Positions 35,976 through 42,916 of a stretch of 64,000 nt of DNA are shown in pieces (within the stretch, counting starts at the first letter, position 1; each line of letters begins with the position of its first letter). The position numbers and the translations under genes were made by a program. The stretch comes from Chitinophaga filiformis (GTDB taxonomy: Bacteria > Bacteroidota > Bacteroidia > Chitinophagales > Chitinophagaceae). The notes beneath the pieces are model-generated. The model did no database searches. It saw only the letters and a program-made list of their open reading frames with translations, and was not told where the DNA came from. Location: assembly GCF_900102545.1 (NCBI RefSeq), contig NZ_FNBN01000009.1, forward strand, positions 186,001-250,000. The letters are read 5' to 3'.

Positions 35976-36750
35976 GGCTAACAGATTATTGATAAGCGTA
36001 GATGTGGAGGAGTTCGATATTCCCCAGGAATTTGGGGGCCAGGTGCCGCTGCAGGAGCAACTGTCTGTTTCTCACGACGGGTTGATGAGGGTGCTGGACC
36101 TGTTTGAGCGTTATGGCGTAAGGGCTACCTTTTTTGTTACTGCTTATTGGGCGCAACACTACCCTGAACTGGTTCGCCAGCTGGCAGACCGGCATGAAGT
36201 GGCGTCACACGCCTATTATCATAGTGAATTTACACCAGCGCACCTGGCAAGCTCACGGCTGGCATTGCAGGAAATAACGGGCATGCCTGTATACGGTTTC
36301 CGTATGCCCCGTCTCAAACCGGTTGACATAGCAACATTGAAGGGCGCCGGCTACCTGTATGATGCTTCCCTGAACCCGACCTGGCTGCCGGGACGTTATA
36401 ATAACTGGGATAAGCCAAGAACGCCATTCCTGGAGAACGACCTCTGGATAATGCCCTCTTCGGTTTCACCGCTGTGCCGCTATCCTGTTTTCTGGCTCAG
36501 CATCAAGAACATGCCTGGTTTTGTTACGCGGCATTTCAGCAATACCATCCTGCGAAAGGACCGTATGCTGGCCTGTTACTTCCATCCATGGGAGTTGGCT
36601 GACCTCGGCGCCTATACGTTACCAGGCTATATCCGCCGCGTTTCAGGCAGCAAAATGGAACAGCGGTTAAGTAGCTTCCTGAGATACCTGCAGCAGAAAG
36701 GAGAGTTCTGTACACATGTAGAATGGCTCCGCCAACAGTCTCATATATAG
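35968..36750 (+). CDS. Polysaccharide deacetylase (NodB-like) family protein
   Basis: The 260-residue product has the NodB-like fold: LLISVDVEEFDIP with the catalytic/metal Asp at the start, RYGVRATFFVTAYWAQ, then HEVASHAYYHSEF with the paired His ligands, the YGFRMPRLKP Arg motif, and YFHPWELADLG near the end carrying a conserved His. No signal peptide is seen. Members remove N- or O-acetyl groups from polysaccharides or lipid-linked sugars; this subgroup occurs in exopolysaccharide loci. It overlaps the GT2 gene by 8 nt, and the GT87-GT2-deacetylase set may modify a surface glycan or lipid. Confidence 0.82.
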   Translation: MSKANRLLISVDVEEFDIPQEFGGQVPLQEQLSVSHDGLMRVLDLFERYGVRATFFVTAYWAQHYPELVRQLADRHEVASHAYYHSEFTPAHLASSRLALQEITGMPVYGFRMPRLKPVDIATLKGAGYLYDASLNPTWLPGRYNNWDKPRTPFLENDLWIMPSSVSPLCRYPVFWLSIKNMPGFVTRHFSNTILRKDRMLACYFHPWELADLGAYTLPGYIRRVSGSKMEQRLSSFLRYLQQKGEFCTHVEWLRQQSHI

Positions 36751-36843
36751 GTGTTGATATTGCCAGCCCCGGCTACTTAATCAATGATAATGGATAATGA
36801 CTATGGGAAGAACTGTAATCGTCAGCTATAACCTGTCGCTTGG

Positions 36844-37548
36844 TTAGTTCCGTGCGGAAATACCTTGCTGACTCTTTATGTGATACAAGATTTGCCGGTA
36901 AAGTCCTCCTTTATATAAAGGAACATTGAAAAGAGGGCGTATGATGTTTTTCAATTCGATGTAGATATATGATGTCAATATTTGCTTAGCGGTATATCCC
37001 CTGCATAGATAAACATCCTTATCAGCGTTCAGATAATCAAAAGTGTTGCGATTATATGAATTGACATGCTCTTCATGTAAAGGCTGTTGCTCATCATAAG
37101 GAACGGCGATATACAGGTCTTTGCATTTACTGAGCAGTTTTTCTACCACAGCTTTATCATTAGGTAAATGTTCCAATACATTTGACATGATAATAACATC
37201 TACTGAGGGAATACTATCAACATCCCTGGCCATAAACGTTGCGATGTCCCCGAACTTCTGAATACAAATATCTATCGCTGCGGTTGAAAAATCGATACCA
37301 ATAAATCTGGCCTTAGGATAGTGTTTTTTATAAATGGGTATTGCATCTCCTAATGCACAACCGAAGTCAAGAATAGTACCCTGGAAGCCGGTATTCATTT
37401 TTAGTCTTTTTACTATTTCATAGGCGAAAATTTTAGTTTGATTCTCACCAGCATTGGCTCTCCATGACTTCTTATGATCTGAGCTAAACCTATCATCCCA
37501 ATATTCTTTTGAATTTATATTCTCGGCATTCAATACATTCAGTTTCAT
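36844..37548 (-). CDS. Class I SAM-dependent methyltransferase
   Basis: A 234-residue protein with the class I motifs in order: motif I ILDFGCALGDAIPIYKKHYP (about 59-78), FIGIDFSTAAIDIC as the beta-2 acidic region, FMARDVDSIP, and motif IV VIIMSNVLEHLPND. The opening SKEYWDDRFSSDHKKSWRAN is usual in small-molecule or sugar methyltransferases. The substrate is unknown. It is convergent with the glycan operon (94-nt gap), so a link with that pathway is weak. Its codon use appears more AT-rich than its neighbours, as does that of the genes to its right up to 39.2 kb. Confidence 0.83.
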   Translation of the reverse strand: MKLNVLNAENINSKEYWDDRFSSDHKKSWRANAGENQTKIFAYEIVKRLKMNTGFQGTILDFGCALGDAIPIYKKHYPKARFIGIDFSTAAIDICIQKFGDIATFMARDVDSIPSVDVIIMSNVLEHLPNDKAVVEKLLSKCKDLYIAVPYDEQQPLHEEHVNSYNRNTFDYLNADKDVYLCRGYTAKQILTSYIYIELKNIIRPLFNVPLYKGGLYRQILYHIKSQQGISARN

Positions 37549-37904
37549 ATAATATTATTTTAATCTCAATGATTCTGTAAATATTTAAGTCGCCATTGAG
37601 TCGATATTAATACGTTGGGGATAGCGCTGTTTCACTTTGCGCAGGCGGTAATAGTTATTGATGAGAACTGAAGTCAGTACTCAACTCGCTGCTTAATAAT
37701 AAGATAACACTGCTGGTATTCTTTTTGTTTGGAAGGAAGCCACCTTCACATGTATTATCGCTGCATAGTCTGCTATGTTGACTATTATGATCTGCTAAAA
37801 GAAGAGGGCGTATCAAAGGTGCTTTTCACTTTATTCAGAAGTGTATCCAATAACCGTGGTGAGGGTACGCATTGTGTTGTTACTTCCTGCTGGCTTGATC
37901 CTTT
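37549..37904. other. 356-nt gap with a possible gene remnant
   Basis: On the minus strand, from about 37680 to a stop at 37585-37587, a frame without a start codon reads LINNYYRLRKVKQRYPQRIN and ends DSMAT. It looks like the tail of a real basic protein but cannot be named. The plus-strand frame at 37729-37962 has no family character and is rejected. Nothing else was seen. Confidence 0.3.
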
Positions 37905-38099
37905 TCATTCTCCAGGTACCATAGAAAAGGATGAATACTGTTCGCATCCACTTTCTACATGATAAAAGCCATTAGGAAGTAGTATAATGGTTTTACTACA
38001 TAAACCACCAACGTTGATATTTGTATAGCGTCCGGTTATTTGGCCTACGGCTGTTGTTGAAATGAGGAATATTATGATCAGTGAGGAAATACTCTTCAT
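37905..38099 (-). CDS. Small exported protein, possibly truncated by a frameshift
   Basis: From the ATG at 38099 the product is 64 residues with a clear signal peptide (MKSISSLIIIFLISTTAVGQ) and a short mature part with two cysteines (GGLCSKTIILLPNGFYHVES, then GCEQYSS). I prefer this start to the upstream one at 38162, which would overlap the neighbouring gene and lacks a signal peptide. The protein ends abruptly at SFSMVPGE. In the next frame the same bases read YGTWRM and continue for about 29 codons; YGxW after the GCE motif would be a natural continuation of a beta-rich domain, so a frameshift near 37920 is likely. Family not recognised. Confidence 0.5.
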   Translation of the reverse strand: MKSISSLIIIFLISTTAVGQITGRYTNINVGGLCSKTIILLPNGFYHVESGCEQYSSFSMVPGE

Positions 38100-38149
38100 G
38101 ATATAGGTTGCTGTGTTGTGTTTTAAAGTTGTATTGACGGCATTTCTTG

Positions 38150-39247
38150 TTAGATTATGCATTGGCCCAATTGCGTAATTTGAACACCGTCATTAGATAT
38201 CATCACGCAGCGCAATTGTTCTAATTTTTTCAATGTTTGTAATACTTCCGTATCGGTCAATATATTTGTATATCTATTGCTTATATCTGCAATGTTGGTT
38301 CTGCCATGGCAGACATAGTGAATGAAACGCAGGAAGCTATCGTCTCTATATGTAATCCCTTTATTGAAGTAGAATTCATAAATGTAATTCTCTGCAATGG
38401 CTTTTTCCGCAGTCTCAACGCTATGAATGAAATTCGAAATTCGTATATGCTCATCATTGAAATTTCTCATAAGCTCGTACTCCTTGCCTTTATACTTAAG
38501 GGTATGTGTTATGATAAATCGTTTCTTTCGTTCATCGATCACGGGTATTTCGTATTTATCCAACTTCTGGTCTAACGCATTTTCTAATTTACCTTTCAAT
38601 TCTATGATGTCCTGTCTGTCTAGTTTGACTATATCTATTGCATTTTCATTGAGCCGATTTTTAACTTTCTCTTCAATGAAAGGGGCAATTGGGAAGGACT
38701 CAAAGTTAGTGCAATACCCGATAGGCTCATATTCATCATCTTTGTACAAATACATGTGAACACCTCCGTCAGCAGGGCTATCGTCTTTTAGTTTTTCGTT
38801 TTCCTCCCTGGTGAGATGGCAATCATAGCAAATATCCTTCGGCAGATGGGGGCTATCCGTAGGAATGATTAATTTACTACAATCAGCACATGTGATTGCG
38901 AGATGCCTCTCTGTCCATGCCGGACAGTCTTCGTCGGTATCTTTCGGGGATGGAAAATAGAAGGTAAGATTATATTTTTCAGACGCCTTATTCCCAAACT
39001 GTTCCGCCAGCAAAGAGACAGACGGCTTCCCGTTAGTGAAGTATTCTATTCCCTCGGGGCTCGAAACTTCTCCTAAAAGGTGTCTTGTGGTACGTTTAAA
39101 GAAGAATATTCCTTTTACCGTATAAATATAAAGTAGCAAATACCAGCCTCCAGTATCGCCAGCCCATAAGGCTTCCAGCACGATTGGCTTTCCTCCAATT
39201 CTTTCAATTTCCCTGTCTAGTGTTTCAAATGTCGTTATATCAGGCAT
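38150..39247 (-). CDS. Hypothetical protein with a central CxxC...CxxC zinc ribbon
   Basis: A 365-residue protein of unknown function without signal peptide or membrane helix. Residues 120-143 hold Cys120-x2-Cys123 and Cys140-x2-Cys143, a probable zinc ribbon. The N-terminal 100 residues look alpha/beta (IVLEALWAGDTGGWYLLLYI), the 200-260 region is charged and helical (LDRQDIIELKGKLENALDQK), and the last 60 residues (LTDTEVLQTLKKLEQLRCVM...NDGVQITQLGQ) look like a winged-helix. That combination would suit a nucleic-acid-associated or regulatory protein, but this is a guess. It lies in an AT-richer stretch with a broken gene next to it, suggesting acquired DNA. Confidence 0.6.
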   Translation of the reverse strand: MPDITTFETLDREIERIGGKPIVLEALWAGDTGGWYLLLYIYTVKGIFFFKRTTRHLLGEVSSPEGIEYFTNGKPSVSLLAEQFGNKASEKYNLTFYFPSPKDTDEDCPAWTERHLAITCADCSKLIIPTDSPHLPKDICYDCHLTREENEKLKDDSPADGGVHMYLYKDDEYEPIGYCTNFESFPIAPFIEEKVKNRLNENAIDIVKLDRQDIIELKGKLENALDQKLDKYEIPVIDERKKRFIITHTLKYKGKEYELMRNFNDEHIRISNFIHSVETAEKAIAENYIYEFYFNKGITYRDDSFLRFIHYVCHGRTNIADISNRYTNILTDTEVLQTLKKLEQLRCVMISNDGVQITQLGQCII

Positions 39248-39461
39248 ATAAGGCAGTTAACCGGAACCTTCAAGTTTAGTATTTAGGTGTTGTTAAAGAG
39301 CAATACTGCTGTAAATATATTTATAATTACGATAATGTATGTAGCTGGACATCATACTTAACCGTCCTGAACGATAGTGCTAGACAATTTTCCAGAAATC
39401 TAACGAATGCACCTATATCTATTATACGCAATCACTTTGTATCTTCATCAAAACCATATAT

Positions 39462-39980
39462 ATGATCATACAAGCCTTATTACAGGAGTTCGAGCATGAA
39501 GTGACCAGCACCAGGAAATTATTACAGGCTGTGCCCGCAAAGGACATTGACTTTAAACCCTCGCCTATTTCCTGGACAATGGGACAACTGGCTCAGCATA
39601 TTGCAACTATTTACTACTGGTATGTGGGTACGCTTACCAAAGATGTTTATGATATGGCAAGTGATCGTTTGGAGCGTGGCGATCCTGCCGATATTCAGGC
39701 AACGCTCGCTTTGTTTGAAGAGAATGTTGAGAAGGCAAGAGTAGCGCTGAATACAATTACGGAAGAAAGTCTGCAAATACCATGGACAATGAAAGTGGGA
39801 GAGCGTACTGTTCTGGGACCACTTCCGCGTGGTATAGTTTTACGTGGGTTTCTCTTTAATCATATTTATCACCATCGTGGCGAAATGATGGTTTATCTGC
39901 GTGCAACAGGGAATGTTGTGCCAAGTCTGTATGGCCCAACCTATGAGCAGGAACAGGCTATGAAGAATGCTACCAGATAA
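39462..39980 (+). CDS. DinB-family protein
   Basis: A 172-residue four-helix-bundle protein of the DinB superfamily. The metal triad fits His46 (MGQLAQHIATIYYW) and the pair His134 and His138 in GFLFNHIYHHRGEMMVYL, the usual xxHxxxHRG motif. Members include bacillithiol/mycothiol-dependent transferases and damage-inducible proteins; the exact activity is unknown here. It is a single gene with a cytoplasmic product. A CACTTTG sequence about 30 nt before the ATG weakly resembles a -7 element. Confidence 0.85.
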   Translation: MIIQALLQEFEHEVTSTRKLLQAVPAKDIDFKPSPISWTMGQLAQHIATIYYWYVGTLTKDVYDMASDRLERGDPADIQATLALFEENVEKARVALNTITEESLQIPWTMKVGERTVLGPLPRGIVLRGFLFNHIYHHRGEMMVYLRATGNVVPSLYGPTYEQEQAMKNATR

Positions 39981-40036
39981 GTTTGTTAATAATACATGAA
40001 TCAGCTCTGTGTCTTATAGTCAGGATTGTAAGATAG

Positions 40037-40075
40037 ACAGTACCAAAGGATCCATTATAAAGCCTTCGGTACTGT
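40037..40075 (-). terminator. Hairpin downstream of the lanthipeptide-like gene
   Basis: ACAGTACCAAAGG (40037-40049) pairs with CCTTCGGTACTGT (40063-40075) with one mismatch in 13. It begins 14 nt after the stop of the minus-strand precursor gene and 56 nt after the convergent DinB gene, so it can end either transcript, though no long T-run follows. Confidence 0.55.
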
Positions 40076-40089
40076 TTACCTTATGCTTG

Positions 40090-40257
40090 TCAACAATCAC
40101 AAAGGGTTTCTCCGCGGGAACAAGTAGGGCAGGAGGTCTCAGCAAGAGATGTCAGACAGATACGGTCTCCTTTCAATGCATCTTCTTTTGATTTGCTGAG
40201 ATTTGCAATCTTGACTTTTTTCAATTGGAGTTTTTTCTGGGTTGTGACTTTTTTCAT
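40090..40257 (-). CDS. Class I lanthipeptide-like (RiPP) precursor peptide
   Basis: A 55-residue peptide on the minus strand. Its first part, MKKVTTQKKLQLKKVKIANL, matches the leader pattern of Bacteroidota class I lanthipeptide precursors (KKLxLKKxxIAxL), the group that includes the Chitinophaga pinensins. The leader continues SKSKEDALKGD, and the presumed core, RICLTSLAETSCPTCSRGET then LCDC, has five Cys (34, 43, 46, 53, 55) and five or more Ser/Thr, enough for several (methyl)lanthionine rings. In such systems Ser/Thr are dehydrated by LanB and cyclised by LanC, then exported and cleaved. No LanB, LanC, peptidase or dedicated transporter lies in the window near it, so it is an orphan or is served in trans. 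A hairpin follows the stop. The opposite-strand frame is not a gene. Confidence 0.8.
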   Translation of the reverse strand: MKKVTTQKKLQLKKVKIANLSKSKEDALKGDRICLTSLAETSCPTCSRGETLCDC

Positions 40258-40579
40258 AAAGTGAAGTATTAAAATGATCCTCTCCTGTCTTTAGCTTGAG
40301 GGTGCCATGCCATGGAGTGGTTGTTCAGCATACATAAGTGAATATCTTCCACCAGCAATCCCTTCTGGATTGAGTTTTTATTTATTACAGGTGATGTACA
40401 AAAGGAGATTAAGACCAGGGTAAACAAATGGGTTTTCTCTCCAGGGTTAAGTATTTGGCAGTTAAGGAATTAATTGCCTTACTAATTTATTGAATTTTTT
40501 TCAATGTTGAGCATTCTATCGCAATACGAATAGTTACGCTATTTCATTGAGTCAAATTATATTTCTTTACATATTATAG
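40258..40579. other. 322-nt gap upstream of the lanthipeptide-like gene
   Basis: It is AT-rich and lacks a clear TTTG/TAnnTTTG promoter pair for the minus-strand precursor. A 37-codon minus-strand frame (about 40290-40400) lacks a start codon in a sensible place and a recognised family. No second precursor copy was found. Confidence 0.45.
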
Positions 40580-40984
40580 TCGAAATCCTTTGTATTAACG
40601 AATCAATCGCTTATAAAAGGGGCGGGCATTGTTCCTTTACAGGAACGGGTGCCGCAAACGCAATACGATATTACGCAACAACCCAATGATAAAGTTAAGT
40701 GGCTGGTAGATGTCAGATCCAGACAGGTATGGCAGAAATGTATGACGGTCGGTGGTGCATGGGGGTATTCATCCGCTATGGAAGATAGTAGCAGGCTAAT
40801 ATCTTTCGCAGGAATTAAACGTATGCTGGCCGATGTAACTGTCAGGAACATGTCTTTGCTGCTGAATGTCGGGCCAGACAGGCACGGAGTTATCAGCCAA
40901 CCGGTGGCGCATCTGTTACAACAAACAGGTGAATGGCTTAAGTTACGTAGCGAAGCCATGATAGCAGTTGATATGATTGATTAG
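40580..40984 (+). pseudogene. C-terminal fragment of a GH29 alpha-L-fucosidase
   Basis: The frame, open from 40580 to the TAG at 40982-40984, holds the last part of the GH29 catalytic domain: VWQKCMTVGGAWGYSS, the conserved CMT...WGY motif, then SLLLNVGPDRHGVISQPVAH, matching LLNVGPxxDGxI, and LLQQTGEWLKLRSEAM. Everything before it, including the nucleophile Asp region and signal peptide, is missing, and the only starts are internal (GTG at 40649). About 130 of an expected 450 or more residues remain. It abuts the convergent PUL 3 susD (5-nt gap), so a fucosidase gene may once have belonged to this locus. Confidence 0.85.
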
Positions 40985-40989
40985 AGATG

Positions 40990-42897
40990 TCAATAGCCAG
41001 GATTCTGTGGACTCAGATTAGGATTTACATCACGCTGCGTCTGCGGTAAAGGCATCAGCTCACTTTTATTCGGTGTAAAGCCTACTGCAAAAGCATTCGT
41101 AAAAGAAGCAATACTGGACCCGCCTAGCCACCAGTTCACCCTCACCAGGCCTGCCGGCGCAGCCTCAATAGGACCGGGTTTATAAAATGAATACAAAAAG
41201 GGATTGAAACCGTCCACGTCTGAGCGGGATGGTGTTTTAACAAAGTATAGATAAGTAGGTAATTGTGAAGCATCACTGGCATATGAAGGACCATTTTCCA
41301 TATAGGTATACAAAGGCAATGCCGGATGACTCGACTCTGTCGCCTTGGACCATGCCGTTAAGCGCGCCCGGGTTTCCTGTATAGCCGTGGAAAGCAGGTT
41401 CCAACGGAGCAGATCATATTTACGCACCCCCTCGTTGCCAAATTCCAGCATGCGTTCCTTTACCAGGAATTTAAAGAAACCTGTTTTGTCGGTAGGGATC
41501 ACCGGAGCTGCTTCAGTATAGTTGCCACCATGTCCACGTCTGTTTACACTGCTCACAGCCTCAATAGCCGCTGCAGTCGGACCATTATTCAGTTCATTTT
41601 CCGCCTCCGCAAACCATAGCAGTACATCAGCAAACCTGATAAGTGGCCAGCTTAGCTGCATATTCTGAAGACTGTTATTAGTAGCAGGACGGCTGGAAGT
41701 AGATGAGTTGCCTGCACTAAAGACAAAGCTGGGATTGCTGACCCATTCTTTCCTGAATTTACCGTCATAGACCGCGTTAAGGGTATGACCTGTCTTAACA
41801 GTATCGAATGTGATCTCATAAGGCACGCAGGTTACATCACGCCTTACATCCGTAGAATCGAACATATAGAAATAGGTAGGCAGGATATTCAGGCCACCTC
41901 CACCAACGCCATTGACCCTGGTACCGGTCTGAATGCCCAGTTTACTGTCAGCATTTGTTCCGGAAGCCATAGACGCAACCATCATGAACTCACCGGCAGG
42001 ATCGTTTAAATTATGAGCAAGCAGATAGTCTTTAAACAGGCTTTTATAGGATGATAACAGCGAATGTTGCACCGGATTGGCCATAATAGATGCACACTCA
42101 TCTCTTGCTATTTTATAGTACTCCTGGTAGTCGGCAGGCCTTACCATTGTTTGCTGAGATACTGACAATGAATAGCCACCTCTTGTCAATGCTATTTTCG
42201 CCCGCAAAGCCTTTGCTGTGCCCTTGGTAAAACGCTGATCTATCGGATCTCCGATGTTCGGCACGTCCAGGCGCCAGGGCATCAGATCTTCCGCAAGCAA
42301 CAGATCCTTTAACAGGTGATCATAAATAGTATCGCGGCTCATACGAGGTTTATATAATTCGCTTTCGTATTGTGATGGCAGCCATTGAGCCGGCACATCT
42401 CCGAAATTCCGGCATAGCTCGTAATAGTACTGCGCCCTTAATACCAATGCTTCTCCATGCATCCGTTTCAGCTGTGCCTGATCCTGTGCTGAGCCACCAG
42501 TATATGCCGGCATTTGAGGAATATTGTAGATGCATAAGTTGGCGCGTTCAATCCCCTGGTATAGCTGATTAAAAGGATTGGTGATCTGCAGATTGGAAGG
42601 GATGCCCAGGTATTTTGCCAGCAGCTGCCCTTCATCATTGGTGCTGGCATTGGTACCTTTGAGCATTTCATCAGAATCATATGGCCAGTATCCGCTTATA
42701 CGAATGCCATAGCCATAATCTCCCGCCAGTGACATATAAGTACCCAGTAGTGCTTTTCGTGCATTCTGTACATTGTCGAAGACGTACTCCGTATCGAATG
42801 AAGACACTGCCTCCGGTTCAAGGAATTTCTTACAGGCTCCCAGAGACGTTGCAATTGCAATAAGTAGACAGATATAAAACAGTTTGTTCTGATTCAT
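40990..42897 (-). CDS. SusD/RagB-type glycan-binding lipoprotein (PUL 3)
   Basis: From the ATG at 42897 the protein is 635 residues with a lipoprotein signal ending SLGACKKF (Cys22); the frame is open further upstream into the susC gene but without signal-peptide features. It shows EALVLRAQYYYELCRNFGDV, tandem TPR-like helices, RFADVLLWFAEAENELNNGP and the C-terminal LPLPQ/MPLPQTQRDVNPNLSPQNPGY end common to SusD proteins. It is longer than the other two SusD proteins in the window. It follows susC by 19 nt in the sigma-FecR-SusC-SusD operon. Confidence 0.95.
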   Translation of the reverse strand: MNQNKLFYICLLIAIATSLGACKKFLEPEAVSSFDTEYVFDNVQNARKALLGTYMSLAGDYGYGIRISGYWPYDSDEMLKGTNASTNDEGQLLAKYLGIPSNLQITNPFNQLYQGIERANLCIYNIPQMPAYTGGSAQDQAQLKRMHGEALVLRAQYYYELCRNFGDVPAQWLPSQYESELYKPRMSRDTIYDHLLKDLLLAEDLMPWRLDVPNIGDPIDQRFTKGTAKALRAKIALTRGGYSLSVSQQTMVRPADYQEYYKIARDECASIMANPVQHSLLSSYKSLFKDYLLAHNLNDPAGEFMMVASMASGTNADSKLGIQTGTRVNGVGGGGLNILPTYFYMFDSTDVRRDVTCVPYEITFDTVKTGHTLNAVYDGKFRKEWVSNPSFVFSAGNSSTSSRPATNNSLQNMQLSWPLIRFADVLLWFAEAENELNNGPTAAAIEAVSSVNRRGHGGNYTEAAPVIPTDKTGFFKFLVKERMLEFGNEGVRKYDLLRWNLLSTAIQETRARLTAWSKATESSHPALPLYTYMENGPSYASDASQLPTYLYFVKTPSRSDVDGFNPFLYSFYKPGPIEAAPAGLVRVNWWLGGSSIASFTNAFAVGFTPNKSELMPLPQTQRDVNPNLSPQNPGY

Positions 42898-42916
42898 ATA
42901 ATAAGCTTTGGGATAA

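Noticed and set aside
37729..37962. Open plus-strand frame of 77 codons beginning MEGSHLHMYYRC
   Set aside because: It overlaps the small exported protein gene on the other strand, has no signal peptide or family features, and a composition unlike its neighbours.
40009..40191. Plus-strand frame of 60 codons opposite the lanthipeptide-like gene
   Set aside because: It begins with no family character and is the reverse reading of the precursor, whose leader and core are recognisable.
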